From: Stieleria varia
GTDB lineage: Bacteria > Planctomycetota > Planctomycetia > Pirellulales > Pirellulaceae
Assembly: GCF_038443385.1 (NCBI RefSeq)
Contig: NZ_CP151726.1
Coordinates: 3,224,001 to 3,288,000, forward strand
Reading direction: 5' to 3'
DNA: 64,000 bases
The position numbers and the translations under genes are program-made. Below the pieces are notes generated by a model that did not search any database, was not told the DNA's origin, and saw only the letters and a program-made list of their open reading frames with translations. Position 1 is the stretch's first letter. Every line of letters begins with the position of its first letter. Below, piece by piece: positions 17,301 through 25,966 of the stretch.

Positions 17301-18452
17301 ATGAAATGGAGCCGGATCACGCAGATGCCGTTGGGACCGCGGATCGCTGGGTTTGTGTTTGCGATCACGGTGATTCCATGGGGCATCTCCCCAGAAACTC
17401 AAGCCCACGGTGATGAGCGGGCTGTCGAAGTCGGTGCCCAGGCCGCCGATTCCACGCCAAAATTCAGTGATGCGGTGGTGGACAAGGCAGAGTCCATTCT
17501 AAAGGACAAAGGACTACGGCGAAGCGGCAAAGTCATTCAGTCGATCGAGACAGCGGAAATTTCTCGCGTCCTGGCGACATTGGGACGCAAACAACGTGAG
17601 TTACGATTGGTTCAGCAGGACTGGAAAAAACTTGCCGATCAGCAGTCGGCGATGCGTGACGAGCTGCGAAGATTGAATGTCCAAGACGGCGAACTGAATT
17701 TGCAATTGGCCAATGTCGCCGGGGTCAACACATCAGCAAACAACCGTCTGGTGGGGCTGATCAACGCAACGCGGGCCAAAATGCGATTGATTACCGAGCA
17801 AAAAGACCAACTGCAGGAGCAATTGGCGGAAAAGCGAAAGCTCGTCAATCAGGCCGAAGCCGAGTATGCGGATTTGGTGCTGGCTGCCCGTGCGGACTTT
17901 CGCACTTTACAAGACACCATCGCCATGGCGTTGCAGGACGAGCAAGTCAAGATCGCGTTGAAAGTCATGCGGGCGAATTTTGATGTCCCCGACGATCTGA
18001 CCGCACCGCGTGTGTTGTCAGCCCTGGACAAACGAATCGAGCGAATCGAACAAGAAGTTTTCAGTGAATCGATCGCTTTGGATGTCAAAGGCGGATCGAT
18101 GTACGTCAACGTCGTCGTCGGAAACAAGTCGGCACGGATGGTGGTCGACAGCGGTGCGACCCTCATCAGCTTGCCCGCGGCAACGGCCGCCGAACTGGGC
18201 GTCGTCGTGCCGCCGGGGGCTCGCCAGTTGAACTTGGTGATGGCGGACGGCAGGACGATTCCGGCGTTCGGAGTGACCCTGAGTCGTGTTCGGGTGGGCG
18301 AATTCGAAGCCGAAGACGTCGACGCGGCGATCTTGGACCCGTCAGCGCTCAACGCCGAGCCGTTGCTGGGCATGAGTTTTTTGGGGAATTTCAAATTCAC
18401 CCTGGATCGCGACGAAAAAACGCTCCACATCATCCGCGTCAAGGCCGAGTGA
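17301..18452 (+). CDS. retropepsin-like aspartic protease with N-terminal coiled coil
   Basis: A 383-residue exported protein from the ATG at 17301, which has GAAGG upstream. The signal peptide is 'IAGFVFAITVIPWGISPETQAHG'-like. Residues about 55-230 form a coiled coil ('LRRLNVQDGELNLQLANVAG', 'QLQEQLAEKRKLVNQAEAEYADL'). The C-terminal domain has the active-site triplet context 'MVVDSGATLISLP' (Asp-Ser-Gly), followed by 'AFGVTLSRVRVGEFEAEDVDAAI' and 'PLLGMSFLGNFKF', the usual order in gag-asp retropepsin-like bacterial proteases. Such proteases act as dimers. Longer frames reach back to 17091 but lack a translation signal. A perfect 15-bp inverted repeat lies 10 bases after the stop. Confidence 0.88.
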   Translation: MKWSRITQMPLGPRIAGFVFAITVIPWGISPETQAHGDERAVEVGAQAADSTPKFSDAVVDKAESILKDKGLRRSGKVIQSIETAEISRVLATLGRKQRELRLVQQDWKKLADQQSAMRDELRRLNVQDGELNLQLANVAGVNTSANNRLVGLINATRAKMRLITEQKDQLQEQLAEKRKLVNQAEAEYADLVLAARADFRTLQDTIAMALQDEQVKIALKVMRANFDVPDDLTAPRVLSALDKRIERIEQEVFSESIALDVKGGSMYVNVVVGNKSARMVVDSGATLISLPAATAAELGVVVPPGARQLNLVMADGRTIPAFGVTLSRVRVGEFEAEDVDAAILDPSALNAEPLLGMSFLGNFKFTLDRDEKTLHIIRVKAE

Positions 18453-18462
18453 GTCCCCCCAA

Positions 18463-18525
18463 GTACGTCAGCCTTTCTAGTCTGACATTCCCCCCAAACA
18501 TGTCAGCCTGGAAAGGCTGACGTAC
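18463..18525. repeat. inverted repeat after the protease gene
   Basis: GTACGTCAGCCTTTC (18463-18477) and its exact complement (18511-18525) form a 15-bp stem, with related half-sites in the loop. The same sequence family appears at 20194-20211, 20361-20384 and 20392-20415. It may act as a transcription end hairpin. The rest of 18526-18801 shows no gene and presumably carries the clpP promoter. Confidence 0.75.
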
Positions 18526-18801
18526 AAGACACCACCCTCTGTCAAGTGGTCGCATCTTTGCTTCAAAACGCTCCAGCGTTCCACTCTGGTCTTGTCAGAT
18601 TTCGGTCAATCGCGAACACTAGGCAATGATCCTAACCCAGTTCGGTGACACACGACGCCGGATCGCTGATTTCCGTCCCACGGAAATCAACCGGTAAACA
18701 ACCGGTGATCAAAAAGAACCAGACCGATCCTGTTTCCTCATCGAATGGTCCCCGGCGAGCAATCATCGCTGGCGATCCCTTCACTGACAGCACCCCGAAA
18801 G

Positions 18802-19452
18802 ATGACCTCCATGGATTCACCGCTAGCGCACCACTTGGCCGGCAACCAGATTGCCAGCAGCAGCGCGTACCAGAGTTACCAACGGCAGCGGCAATTGACG
18901 CTGGGCGACCTTTTGTTGGAAAACCGAATCGTGTTCTTGCAAGGCGAGATTCACGTGGGCAATGCCAACGAGTTGGTCATGAAATTGCTGTATTTGCAAA
19001 GCGAAAACCGTCGAAAAGACATCCATTTCTACATCAACAGCCCCGGCGGCAGCGTGACGGCGACGTTGGCCATCTATGACACGATGCAAATCCTGTCCTG
19101 CCCGGTGGCGACCTACTGCGTGGGCGAAGCGTGCAGTGGTGCGGCCGTACTGCTCGTCGGCGGAACCAAAGGCAAGCGGTTCTGTCTGCCCAACAGCCGA
19201 GTGATGATGCACCAGCCGATGGGCGGCGTGGGCGGTCAAGTCAGCGACATTGAGATTCAGGCCGCTGAAATGTTCCGTTACCGCGACGTGCTGAACAAAA
19301 TCATCAGCAACCACAGCGGACAGTCGGTCGAGAAAATCGCCGCCGATACCGACCGAGATTTCTTCCTCGGTGCGGAGGAAGCCAAAGAATACGGGCTGGT
19401 CGACGACATCTTGACCAAACCTCCCGCGCAGGTCGAAGACGAGGACGAGTGA
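18802..19452 (+). CDS. clpP: ATP-dependent Clp protease proteolytic subunit (first of two)
   Basis: Serine protease subunit that forms the Clp barrel with an AAA+ partner. 216 residues from the ATG at 18802; a start at 18811 is also possible. The triad is intact: Ser112 in 'GEACSGAAVLL', His137 in 'VMMHQPMGG' and Asp186 in 'TDRDFF'. The Ser motif reads A-C-S-G instead of the usual A-S-M-G, a distinctive change. The N-terminus is longer than in the second copy and low in complexity ('HLAGNQIASSSAYQSYQ'). It is 87 bases upstream of a second, canonical clpP, and the two are probably co-transcribed and could form mixed barrels. Confidence 0.95.
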   Translation: MTSMDSPLAHHLAGNQIASSSAYQSYQRQRQLTLGDLLLENRIVFLQGEIHVGNANELVMKLLYLQSENRRKDIHFYINSPGGSVTATLAIYDTMQILSCPVATYCVGEACSGAAVLLVGGTKGKRFCLPNSRVMMHQPMGGVGGQVSDIEIQAAEMFRYRDVLNKIISNHSGQSVEKIAADTDRDFFLGAEEAKEYGLVDDILTKPPAQVEDEDE

Positions 19453-19539
19453 TCGTTCCCCCAACACAGTCGCGGCATTTTGTGACTGTCTCTCATTTCT
19501 CCCGAGCAAACCAACTCACTCAGTCGAGTCCTTAATCAC

Positions 19540-20136
19540 ATGCCAATCATCCCCTACGTCGTCGAAAAAAGCGGTCGTGAAGAACGCACGTACGACATCT
19601 ATAGCCGGCTACTCAAAGATCGAATCATCTTTCTGGGGCAACAGGTCGACGACCAAATATCCAACTCATTGGTCGCCCAAATGCTGTTCCTGATGTCGGA
19701 TGATCCCAAAGCTGATATCCACCTCTACATCAACAGTCCCGGCGGCAGCATCACCGCCGGCATGGCGATCTACGACACCATGCAGTTCGTGTCCTGCGAT
19801 GTCGCGACTTACTGCATCGGTCAAGCCGCCTCGATGGGCGCCGTGTTGCTGACCGCAGGTGCCAAAGGCAAACGATTCGCTTTGCCCAACGCACGCATCA
19901 TGATCCACCAGCCGCTCGCCGGCATGCAAGGAACCGCACGCGAAGTCGAAATTCACGTTCAAGAACTGCGGCGGATCAAAAAACGCATGAGCGAGATCAT
20001 GATCGAGCACACCGGCCACTCGCTGGAAAAGATCGAAACAGACACCGACCGGGACCGTTTCATGAGTGCCGCCGAAGCCTGTGATTATGGGCTGATCGAC
20101 AAGGTCGTCAAGAAATCAGGCGAAGCAGGGGCCTGA
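19540..20136 (+). CDS. clpP: ATP-dependent Clp protease proteolytic subunit (second, canonical)
   Basis: A 198-residue ClpP with every hallmark: '[15 protein letters not shown]', Ser98 in '[14 protein letters not shown]', His123 in '[10 protein letters not shown]' and Asp172 in 'TDRDRFMS'. The N-terminus ('[21 protein letters not shown]') matches the usual beginning of the mature protein, with little or no propeptide. It lies directly downstream of the divergent clpP paralogue. No clpX or clpA is in the window. Confidence 0.97.
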   Translation: MPIIPYVVEKSGREERTYDIYSRLLKDRIIFLGQQVDDQISNSLVAQMLFLMSDDPKADIHLYINSPGGSITAGMAIYDTMQFVSCDVATYCIGQAASMGAVLLTAGAKGKRFALPNARIMIHQPLAGMQGTAREVEIHVQELRRIKKRMSEIMIEHTGHSLEKIETDTDRDRFMSAAEACDYGLIDKVVKKSGEAGA

Positions 20137-20193
20137 TCTCCATTGAGACACGTCCCCCGTGCCGACGGAAGTGTCTAGGATCTACTTGGGAAA

Positions 20194-20415
20194 GTACGTC
20201 AGGCTTTCTAGTGCATCGTCCAGTCTTAGAACGTGGATTCGGTAGATGAGCCGTTTTGGCGTTAGCCACGGTTTTCGTGCCACAACCGTGGCTAACGCCA
20301 AAACGGCTAACCCCAAAATCAAGACCGGATGATGCACTAGCCTGACTTGCCTAGCAATCGGTCAGACTAAAAAGCCTGACGTACAGGACGTGTCAGACTA
20401 AAAAGCCTGACGTAC
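20194..20415. repeat. hairpin repeat interrupted by a palindromic insert
   Basis: A GTACGTCAGGCTTTCTAG half-site at 20194 is separated from its partner by a 133-bp palindromic insert (20208-20340). The insert's ends are CTAGTGCATCGTCCAGTCTT and the inverse of CTAGTGCATCATCCGGTCTT. Its inside is an inverted pair (TTTTGGCGTTAGCCACGG / CCGTGGCTAACGCCAAAA). After the insert, GTCAGACTAAAAAGCCTGACGTAC occurs twice, at 20361 and 20392. CTAG occurs at both boundaries. Confidence 0.8.
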
Positions 20416-20421
20416 TTTGCT

Positions 20422-20494
20422 GCCCCCTTCGTCTAGTGGCCCAGGACGCCAGGCTTTCCGCCTGGAAACGCCTGTTCGAATCGGGCAGGGGGTA
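20422..20494 (+). tRNA. tRNA-Glu (anticodon UUC)
   Basis: A full cloverleaf folds. Acceptor stem GCCCCCT/AGGGGGT; D-arm in the Glu-typical context TTCGTCTAGTGG; anticodon stem CCAGG/CCTGG with loop CTTTCCG, so the anticodon is TTC; T-stem GCCTG/CGGGC with loop TTCGAAT. The discriminator is A and CCA is not encoded. Oddities: a G1-U72 pair, one G-U in the T-stem and C37/G38 in the anticodon loop. The strong Glu identity context makes the call good. Confidence 0.82.
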
Positions 20495-20796
20495 TGAATG
20501 TGGACTCCAAACGCGGGCACACGCCGCTCGTAATTGTGTACAAGAAGGTGCAGGATCGGCGATTCACGCCCGGGTTTTTAACTTTGGCACGAAAAAGATG
20601 GTTTTTCCGGCTTCGGATTCATCCACCAACGCCGATTTTATTTGACGTGGAGCCCACCACTCTGAGATAATGTGGCAGCGTGGTCATGCACTTCTGGCCG
20701 AGGGGTGCATTCCGGCAGTCATTGCCGGCCCACGTCATCTTGTCTCCCTGTGTCATTGACGGCATGACCTGTTCGAACCCAGAAATGGATCTCGTG
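20495..20796. other. intergenic region, no gene seen
   Basis: About 300 bases between tRNA-Glu and the Met-rich gene. A frame from 20680 reads in phase into the downstream gene but has no signal-like or conserved start, so it is treated as leader. No terminator or promoter could be assigned with confidence. Confidence 0.4.
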
Positions 20797-22455
20797 ATGA
20801 ACAAACCAGTCAACGGAAAGTCATCTCCCAAGTCCTCAATTGCGACCGCAGTTGCGATTGCCAAGACTCAGGAGCAGGAACAAGCCGAGCGTCGCAAGAC
20901 GGCCTACAAGCTGGTTTCGTTGTTTCTGGCGCTCGCGTTGCTAGCAGCATTTGCTCTCAATGCATCGGCACAAGCACCCAAGTACGATTCAATTCCGTTG
21001 GGAGTGAATCTCGACGAAGCACAGAAGAAGGCGATGGAGTCGTCCGCAAAGGCCTACATCACGGCGCGGGACTTGAGTTCGCTCGACGCGCGACAGCAGG
21101 GGATGGCCAAGTTTTACTTCACCAAGTACATCCCGTCAGAGATCACCCAACCGCGAATCAGCCCCGAGTCGTCCACACTGCTGTTGGACGTCCAAAAGCG
21201 ATTGGCCAGTGCCATGCGTTCGCCATCGCCCGTGGCGGCAAGGACGGTCGCTGGCTGGTTGTACACCGGCCTGAAACCGGTTGCCACTGGAAACTACCCG
21301 CCCGCTGGCCGAATCAGCGCCATCATGTGTATCTCGCGGCTCGATTCAGGCTATGCCAATGGTGTTCCTGTTCCCAACAGCAACGTTTTGACGGATTTGT
21401 TGCCCATTTATCGCGATGCCAAGACGCCCGATGCCGTTCGTGCGGCGGCCCTGCAAGGCATTGATCGCTACGTCCGCTACACCCCCATCGCATCCATTGC
21501 CGCCGCCGGCAAAACCGCTCTGTTGGCCGACATGAACCAACTCGTTCAAGCCGATCCGCCCGCGGGACGTGATCCGATGGCACATGCGTACCTGCAGCGT
21601 TTTGCCGTCAACATCCTCAGCAATTTGTCCAACGATGCCAACTTGGCCAAAACCCTGGTCAGCATCAGCACCAAAGCCACCGCACCAGATTTGGTGGCAT
21701 TGCATTCGGCCGCCAAATTTGGGTCGGTCGAGTCAAATGCTGTCAAAGGTGTCGTGCCGACTCCGAAAGACGTCGTGAAGAACTGGTCCACTCGCGCGGT
21801 GGAGACCATGAAATCCGAGATCACGCGATTGAAGGCATTGAATAAGCAGGGGGCGATGATGACCGACACCAGGGTCAAACAGCCTTTGGACCCTGAAAAA
21901 TACCTTGGAATCAAGAGCGACGATGAGGAGAATAAACCCACCACCAATGCGATGTCGATGGAAGACAGCATGATGGACAGTATGGACTCCTCGATGATGG
22001 AGTCCTACGGCAGCGGGATGGATGGGATGGAGGGAATGGACAGCATGATGGACGGCATGGGTGGTTATGGAATGATGTCCGGAATGGTGGCGGCGGCAAA
22101 GCCAAAGCCTCCGGAGGTTGTCGCTTCCCTGCAAAAACTGAATTACATGTTTGAACAAATTCACTTGGGTGCAACCGGCAGCGCACAACTCGGCACGCCC
22201 CGAAATCCTGCCGGATTGCTTGCCGCGGTGGACCCGGCCTCAAAGCCTCTGGTGGAAAATTGGTTGATCGTGCTGACCGAAGTCATCAATGCGGTCAACG
22301 AAAACAAGTTGGACAACGAGCGAGCCTACTTGGCCGCATTGGAAGAAAACGTGATCAAGTTGGAAGCTTTCGCTGAAGCCCCCAAAGCAGCCGCGGATCC
22401 GTCAGACACTCCAACGATTCCCTCTGGACTGGAAGATCTGCTCGGCGGACTGTGA
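20797..22455 (+). CDS. hypothetical exported protein with Met-rich tract
   Basis: Not recognised. 552 residues from the ATG at 20797 (20785 is an alternative). A charged N-terminal stretch precedes one membrane or signal segment ('LVSLFLALALLAAFALNASA'). The following 300 residues are helical and could be HEAT-like ('AVRAAALQGIDRYVRYTPIA'). Near bases 21952-22090 lies a tract of about 45 residues made mostly of Met, Asp, Ser and Gly ('SMMDSMDSSMMESYGSGMDG' and on), resembling copper- or metal-binding Met-rich loops, though that is a guess. The C-terminus is helical and ends 'SGLEDLLGGL'. No operon partner is visible. Confidence 0.82.
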   Translation: MNKPVNGKSSPKSSIATAVAIAKTQEQEQAERRKTAYKLVSLFLALALLAAFALNASAQAPKYDSIPLGVNLDEAQKKAMESSAKAYITARDLSSLDARQQGMAKFYFTKYIPSEITQPRISPESSTLLLDVQKRLASAMRSPSPVAARTVAGWLYTGLKPVATGNYPPAGRISAIMCISRLDSGYANGVPVPNSNVLTDLLPIYRDAKTPDAVRAAALQGIDRYVRYTPIASIAAAGKTALLADMNQLVQADPPAGRDPMAHAYLQRFAVNILSNLSNDANLAKTLVSISTKATAPDLVALHSAAKFGSVESNAVKGVVPTPKDVVKNWSTRAVETMKSEITRLKALNKQGAMMTDTRVKQPLDPEKYLGIKSDDEENKPTTNAMSMEDSMMDSMDSSMMESYGSGMDGMEGMDSMMDGMGGYGMMSGMVAAAKPKPPEVVASLQKLNYMFEQIHLGATGSAQLGTPRNPAGLLAAVDPASKPLVENWLIVLTEVINAVNENKLDNERAYLAALEENVIKLEAFAEAPKAAADPSDTPTIPSGLEDLLGGL

Positions 22456-22496
22456 TTCCCGGTTCGCGTTCCGGTGGATGACGAATCCCGGTTAGC

Positions 22497-22730
22497 GGGC
22501 TGTCACAAGGTTGGGGTTGTGGAGCTGCGCAAGTTTCTGTCACCTTTCCCGGCGCAGTTGGGGGAGGTAACCGTTGCGCATTCGGCACAAGACGGATGGT
22601 TTGAGTTTGGGCGGATGGTGGTGTTCGTTTTCGACTTGGAAAGTCGAACGACAATCGTCGCTCGACTTTCCAAGTCGATAGCGTGCCACATCAAGCGTTT
22701 TGCCATTCTCAGTCATTAACTTGCGCATCA
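22497..22730 (-). repeat. dispersed ~230-bp repeat, copy A
   Basis: On the minus strand this reads CGCTATCGACTTGGAAAGTC and its inverse, then AACGAACACCACC, then TGCGCAACGGTTACCTCCCC. It is clearly related to 52072-52315 and 61098-61285, which read the same way on the plus strand. The core is a hairpin built from CGACTTGGAAAGTCGA arms. The few frames across it are shared by all copies and have no start signals, so it is not taken as coding. Confidence 0.75.
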
Positions 22731-22759
22731 CCGTCCAGTTGCTCGCCCTCGGAGACCCT

Positions 22760-23398
22760 TCACACGGCGTACTGGATGTTCTCGCGGCGTTGCACTCGGC
22801 GGCTGACGATTCCCAACAACGCGCTGACGCAGATCAGCAGGACGAAGCCCAGCCCGATCAGGACCGCTGTGCTGACCAGTCGGTCGTAGACCTGTAAATT
22901 GTTGTAGGAGGCGATGATTTTCTTTCGCGTCTCTTGATCGAACTCCAGACGCACGGCGACTTCTTGTTGCTCCACGTCGCCGACCAAGATCGTGCCTTCG
23001 TAGCGGTCCGTGATCAGCTCGTTTTCGATCCAATCATCGTTGATGGGAAAGGTTTCTTCGCGGACCGATCCGGTGACGTGTTGAATGTACAGATTGACCG
23101 CGATTCGCTGCATGACCTTCAGATTCGCGTCACACTCTTCGATGGTCTCGTACCCGCTGCTGGCGACACTCCAGACATCCACCGGACCGTCGTCCAGAAT
23201 CGGCTGTTGTCCGACCCAGGCGGGACGCGTCTCTGGATATTGAACATGGTCCAACGGGGCGACAGACAGCTCCACCGGCGCGGCAGGCTCCGACTTCTTC
23301 GAGTCTTCTTTGGCATCGACCGTGTCGGCATACGTTACCGCCGTTGCGACAAACATCATTACCAAGCAGACGGAGCCAGAGGTTAGGATTTGTGACAT
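22760..23398 (-). CDS. hypothetical membrane protein
   Basis: Not recognised. 212 residues: an N-terminal signal peptide ('SVCLVMMFVATAVTYAD'), an extracytoplasmic domain with 'HVQYPETRPAWVG' and 'NLYIQHVTGSVREETFPIND', and one C-terminal membrane segment ('LVSTAVLIGLGFVLLICVSALLG') followed by a basic tail. It is a single-pass protein with most of its mass outside the cytoplasm. It lies 54 bases downstream of the kinase gene on the same strand and may be the last gene of that operon, which would put it in a signalling context. Confidence 0.8.
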   Translation of the reverse strand: MSQILTSGSVCLVMMFVATAVTYADTVDAKEDSKKSEPAAPVELSVAPLDHVQYPETRPAWVGQQPILDDGPVDVWSVASSGYETIEECDANLKVMQRIAVNLYIQHVTGSVREETFPINDDWIENELITDRYEGTILVGDVEQQEVAVRLEFDQETRKKIIASYNNLQVYDRLVSTAVLIGLGFVLLICVSALLGIVSRRVQRRENIQYAV

Positions 23399-23452
23399 CG
23401 TTCTCTATTCCTCGCGATGCGAAAGCGTTTTGGGCCAGGACGCCATTGCAAT

Positions 23453-25966
23453 TCAAACGCGTTGTGGTTGGGGCTGTTGGATGGGCGCGTAGTGCTGAGG
23501 CGGAGTCACTCGTCTGGGATTGATCCACGGGGCAGACATCTGAACGGCAATTGCGATGCCTCCCGCGGTCAAGATGCCGAACGGTTGCGGTACCGGCAGG
23601 AACTGCTGGATCGCCCAAGCTGCGACACTGATCACAGCGACGTTCCACAGTGTCAAACGCTTGCGGCGAATCGGGTCCACCGGACGCCACCACCGGATCG
23701 CCGCGAACAACAATGCGAAATGCGCCATCATGCCCGAAGCACGCAGTTGATTTCCGTCGTACAGAGCTTGCGGCAACGCCATTGCCGTAACTTCTCGCTC
23801 GGGGATGCTGAGCGGCAACATCAGATACCGAGTCATTCCGAACGCGACCAAGCCGACGCCGGCCCCGAGTCCCGCCAGCACCAGGCGACGCGGCAGTGCT
23901 TCCCCGTCCTCTCGTTCCCACAGTTTGCCCAAACCAAGGATTCCGAGTGAACCGATCAAGACGACGACGCCGAGCAAACCATAGGGGGCGATGGTCATCG
24001 CGTTGACATCGCCACTGCGCAAACCGAACACGCCTGCGCCCACGGTCATCGCGGCGACCGTTCCAGTGGCCGCCAACCATGAACTGCTCAGTTCGGCGAT
24101 GCGAACCGCGGTGTGTTTCGCCCGCAGATCACTTCGCATGTGGCTGGCCCATTCCTTTTTAGCATACGTCTTGCTGGGAGCCGGCACACTGGCCGCAAGC
24201 CGTTGCGCTTGTGCGTACGATGGTTGCTGCCTGGCATGCAAAACCATTTGCCGACCGATGTAGTACGGCACGTAAAAGACAGCCAGGACAGACAGGGCAG
24301 GTACCAGCCAACTGGTGTTGACGAACAGCACAAATCCGATGATCAATCCAAACACCGCTTTGGCGCGGGGAGACTGATCCATCGAGTTCCACCACGAACG
24401 CAGGTCGCCGGCGCTCTTGCGGACCGCCCGGGCCAGTGGCTCAGAGGACTCCGCGTCCGTGATCGGCGTGGCGACAGGCAGTGTGAGCGGCAGGCGAGCA
24501 ATGGGTTCGGATAAAGCACGCCGCTGCGTGTCAGTTGTCGTTTCAATAGCCGCCGCCGTCGGTTGCGAAACCAAGGCTACCGGTGAACCGAGCGCCGACA
24601 CACCTGTGATGTCGCCCCAGCCCATGGCGTTGAACATATCAATCACGGTCGCTGGACGTTTCGCCGGATCTTTCTCCAAAGCCGCCCCGATGACGGATCG
24701 GACCGGTTCGGCGATCTCTGTCAGATCGGGTGTCGCGGTCATGTGTTTGACAATGATTTCATGACAGCTCTCGCCATCGAACGGAACGCGTCCGGTCAGC
24801 AACTCATGCAGAATCACGCCCAGTGCATAGATATCGATTTCGCGTCCATACTGGCCACGACCAATTTCGGGAGCCATGTAGTGAAACGTGCCGACGCTTT
24901 CGGTGTGCCCGCCACGTTGAGATGCTGAGATGTATTTGCTCAGACCATAGTCGCCGACTTTGACGATCCCCAAATCGTCAAACACATTGCCCGGCTTCAG
25001 ATCACGGTGAACCAGACCTGCGCAGTGCAAGTGGTGCACTCCGGCGCAGATGCCCGTGAACCACCGGCGGACTTCCTCGGACGGCAAACCATCGGGTGAT
25101 TGGTCCAACGCGTCACGAAGATTCATCCCCGCAACGTACTCCATCACCACCCAAGACTGCTCGGTATCATCACGAGCAATGTCGTACAGAGCGACCAAGT
25201 TGGGATGTTTGAGATTCAAACATTGTGAGACACCACGAAGCTCAATCTCCAAGTTCCGCTGAATGCGTTTCAGCGCCACTTCTTTTCCGGCGTCGCTGAC
25301 CGCAAAGTACACTTCACCAAATCCGCCCACGCCGACACCACGCCGTATCGTATACGGCGGCAATGGACGCGATCCGGGGGCGTAAGTGAAGGTCATGGTT
25401 TTCGAACGTGACTCCGATGACTTCCGTGAACCACTGAGGGAAAACTCAGCGATTTGTGTCTCGCCAAGATCGACAGATGAGCGACTGAGCGGCAGCATTT
25501 TACCGAGCCCTTTTTCCGAACCAGTTTGCGCGACATCGTGCCGTTGTCCAACCTCATCCCCGGCCATGCCATCCTGGTCAAAATCGGCTGGTTGGACCGC
25601 GGCAGTGCGTCCTGTCAGTTTATCGACTAAAGCGGACATCCACGGACGTTTTTGCCCGGAGACACCACTTTCTGAAACCGCTGCAACATCGTTGACGGGT
25701 GCCGAGCAACCGGAAAATGGGTTCCCCCAGAAGCCGGAGACCTCGCGACCCCTCGGTTTTTGGGCGACGTTTTCGTCCTGGACGTCTCTTTTCATGGCTC
25801 CAAAACGCTTCCTCCAGGGCGCAAAATTCCATCCACACTGATTTCGCGGTGATGGATGCTGAAATGCGACGGTCGCTCGGAATTCGTTTTCGCTGAGGTT
25901 TTGATCGCTGAAACGACCCAGCTCGGCGCCGCCGGTTCGTTCGTCGATGGATTGCTGGCGACTCAT
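23453..25966 (-). CDS. membrane-bound Ser/Thr protein kinase
   Basis: A protein of 837 residues from the ATG at 25966, which overlaps the stop of the preceding FHA-like gene (ATGA). The first ~200 residues are disordered and charged. The Hanks-type kinase domain covers about 205-470: glycine loop 'GVGGFGEV', Lys in 'VALKRI', catalytic loop 'HRDLKPGNV', 'DYGLS' in place of DFG, and 'GTFHYMAPE'. Thereafter come about seven hydrophobic segments, for example 'LIIGFVLFVNTSWLVPALSV' and 'LLGVVVLIGSLGILGL', so the C-terminal half is a polytopic membrane domain unlike the single TM of PknB kinases. It probably works with the FHA-like partner. Confidence 0.92.
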   Translation of the reverse strand: MSRQQSIDERTGGAELGRFSDQNLSENEFRATVAFQHPSPRNQCGWNFAPWRKRFGAMKRDVQDENVAQKPRGREVSGFWGNPFSGCSAPVNDVAAVSESGVSGQKRPWMSALVDKLTGRTAAVQPADFDQDGMAGDEVGQRHDVAQTGSEKGLGKMLPLSRSSVDLGETQIAEFSLSGSRKSSESRSKTMTFTYAPGSRPLPPYTIRRGVGVGGFGEVYFAVSDAGKEVALKRIQRNLEIELRGVSQCLNLKHPNLVALYDIARDDTEQSWVVMEYVAGMNLRDALDQSPDGLPSEEVRRWFTGICAGVHHLHCAGLVHRDLKPGNVFDDLGIVKVGDYGLSKYISASQRGGHTESVGTFHYMAPEIGRGQYGREIDIYALGVILHELLTGRVPFDGESCHEIIVKHMTATPDLTEIAEPVRSVIGAALEKDPAKRPATVIDMFNAMGWGDITGVSALGSPVALVSQPTAAAIETTTDTQRRALSEPIARLPLTLPVATPITDAESSEPLARAVRKSAGDLRSWWNSMDQSPRAKAVFGLIIGFVLFVNTSWLVPALSVLAVFYVPYYIGRQMVLHARQQPSYAQAQRLAASVPAPSKTYAKKEWASHMRSDLRAKHTAVRIAELSSSWLAATGTVAAMTVGAGVFGLRSGDVNAMTIAPYGLLGVVVLIGSLGILGLGKLWEREDGEALPRRLVLAGLGAGVGLVAFGMTRYLMLPLSIPEREVTAMALPQALYDGNQLRASGMMAHFALLFAAIRWWRPVDPIRRKRLTLWNVAVISVAAWAIQQFLPVPQPFGILTAGGIAIAVQMSAPWINPRRVTPPQHYAPIQQPQPQRV

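Noticed and set aside
22355-22706. Small frames with 'FPSRKRT'-like text, seen also near 52040
   Set aside because: Shared by copies of the dispersed repeat and lacking ribosome-binding sites; the conservation reflects the DNA repeat, not a protein.
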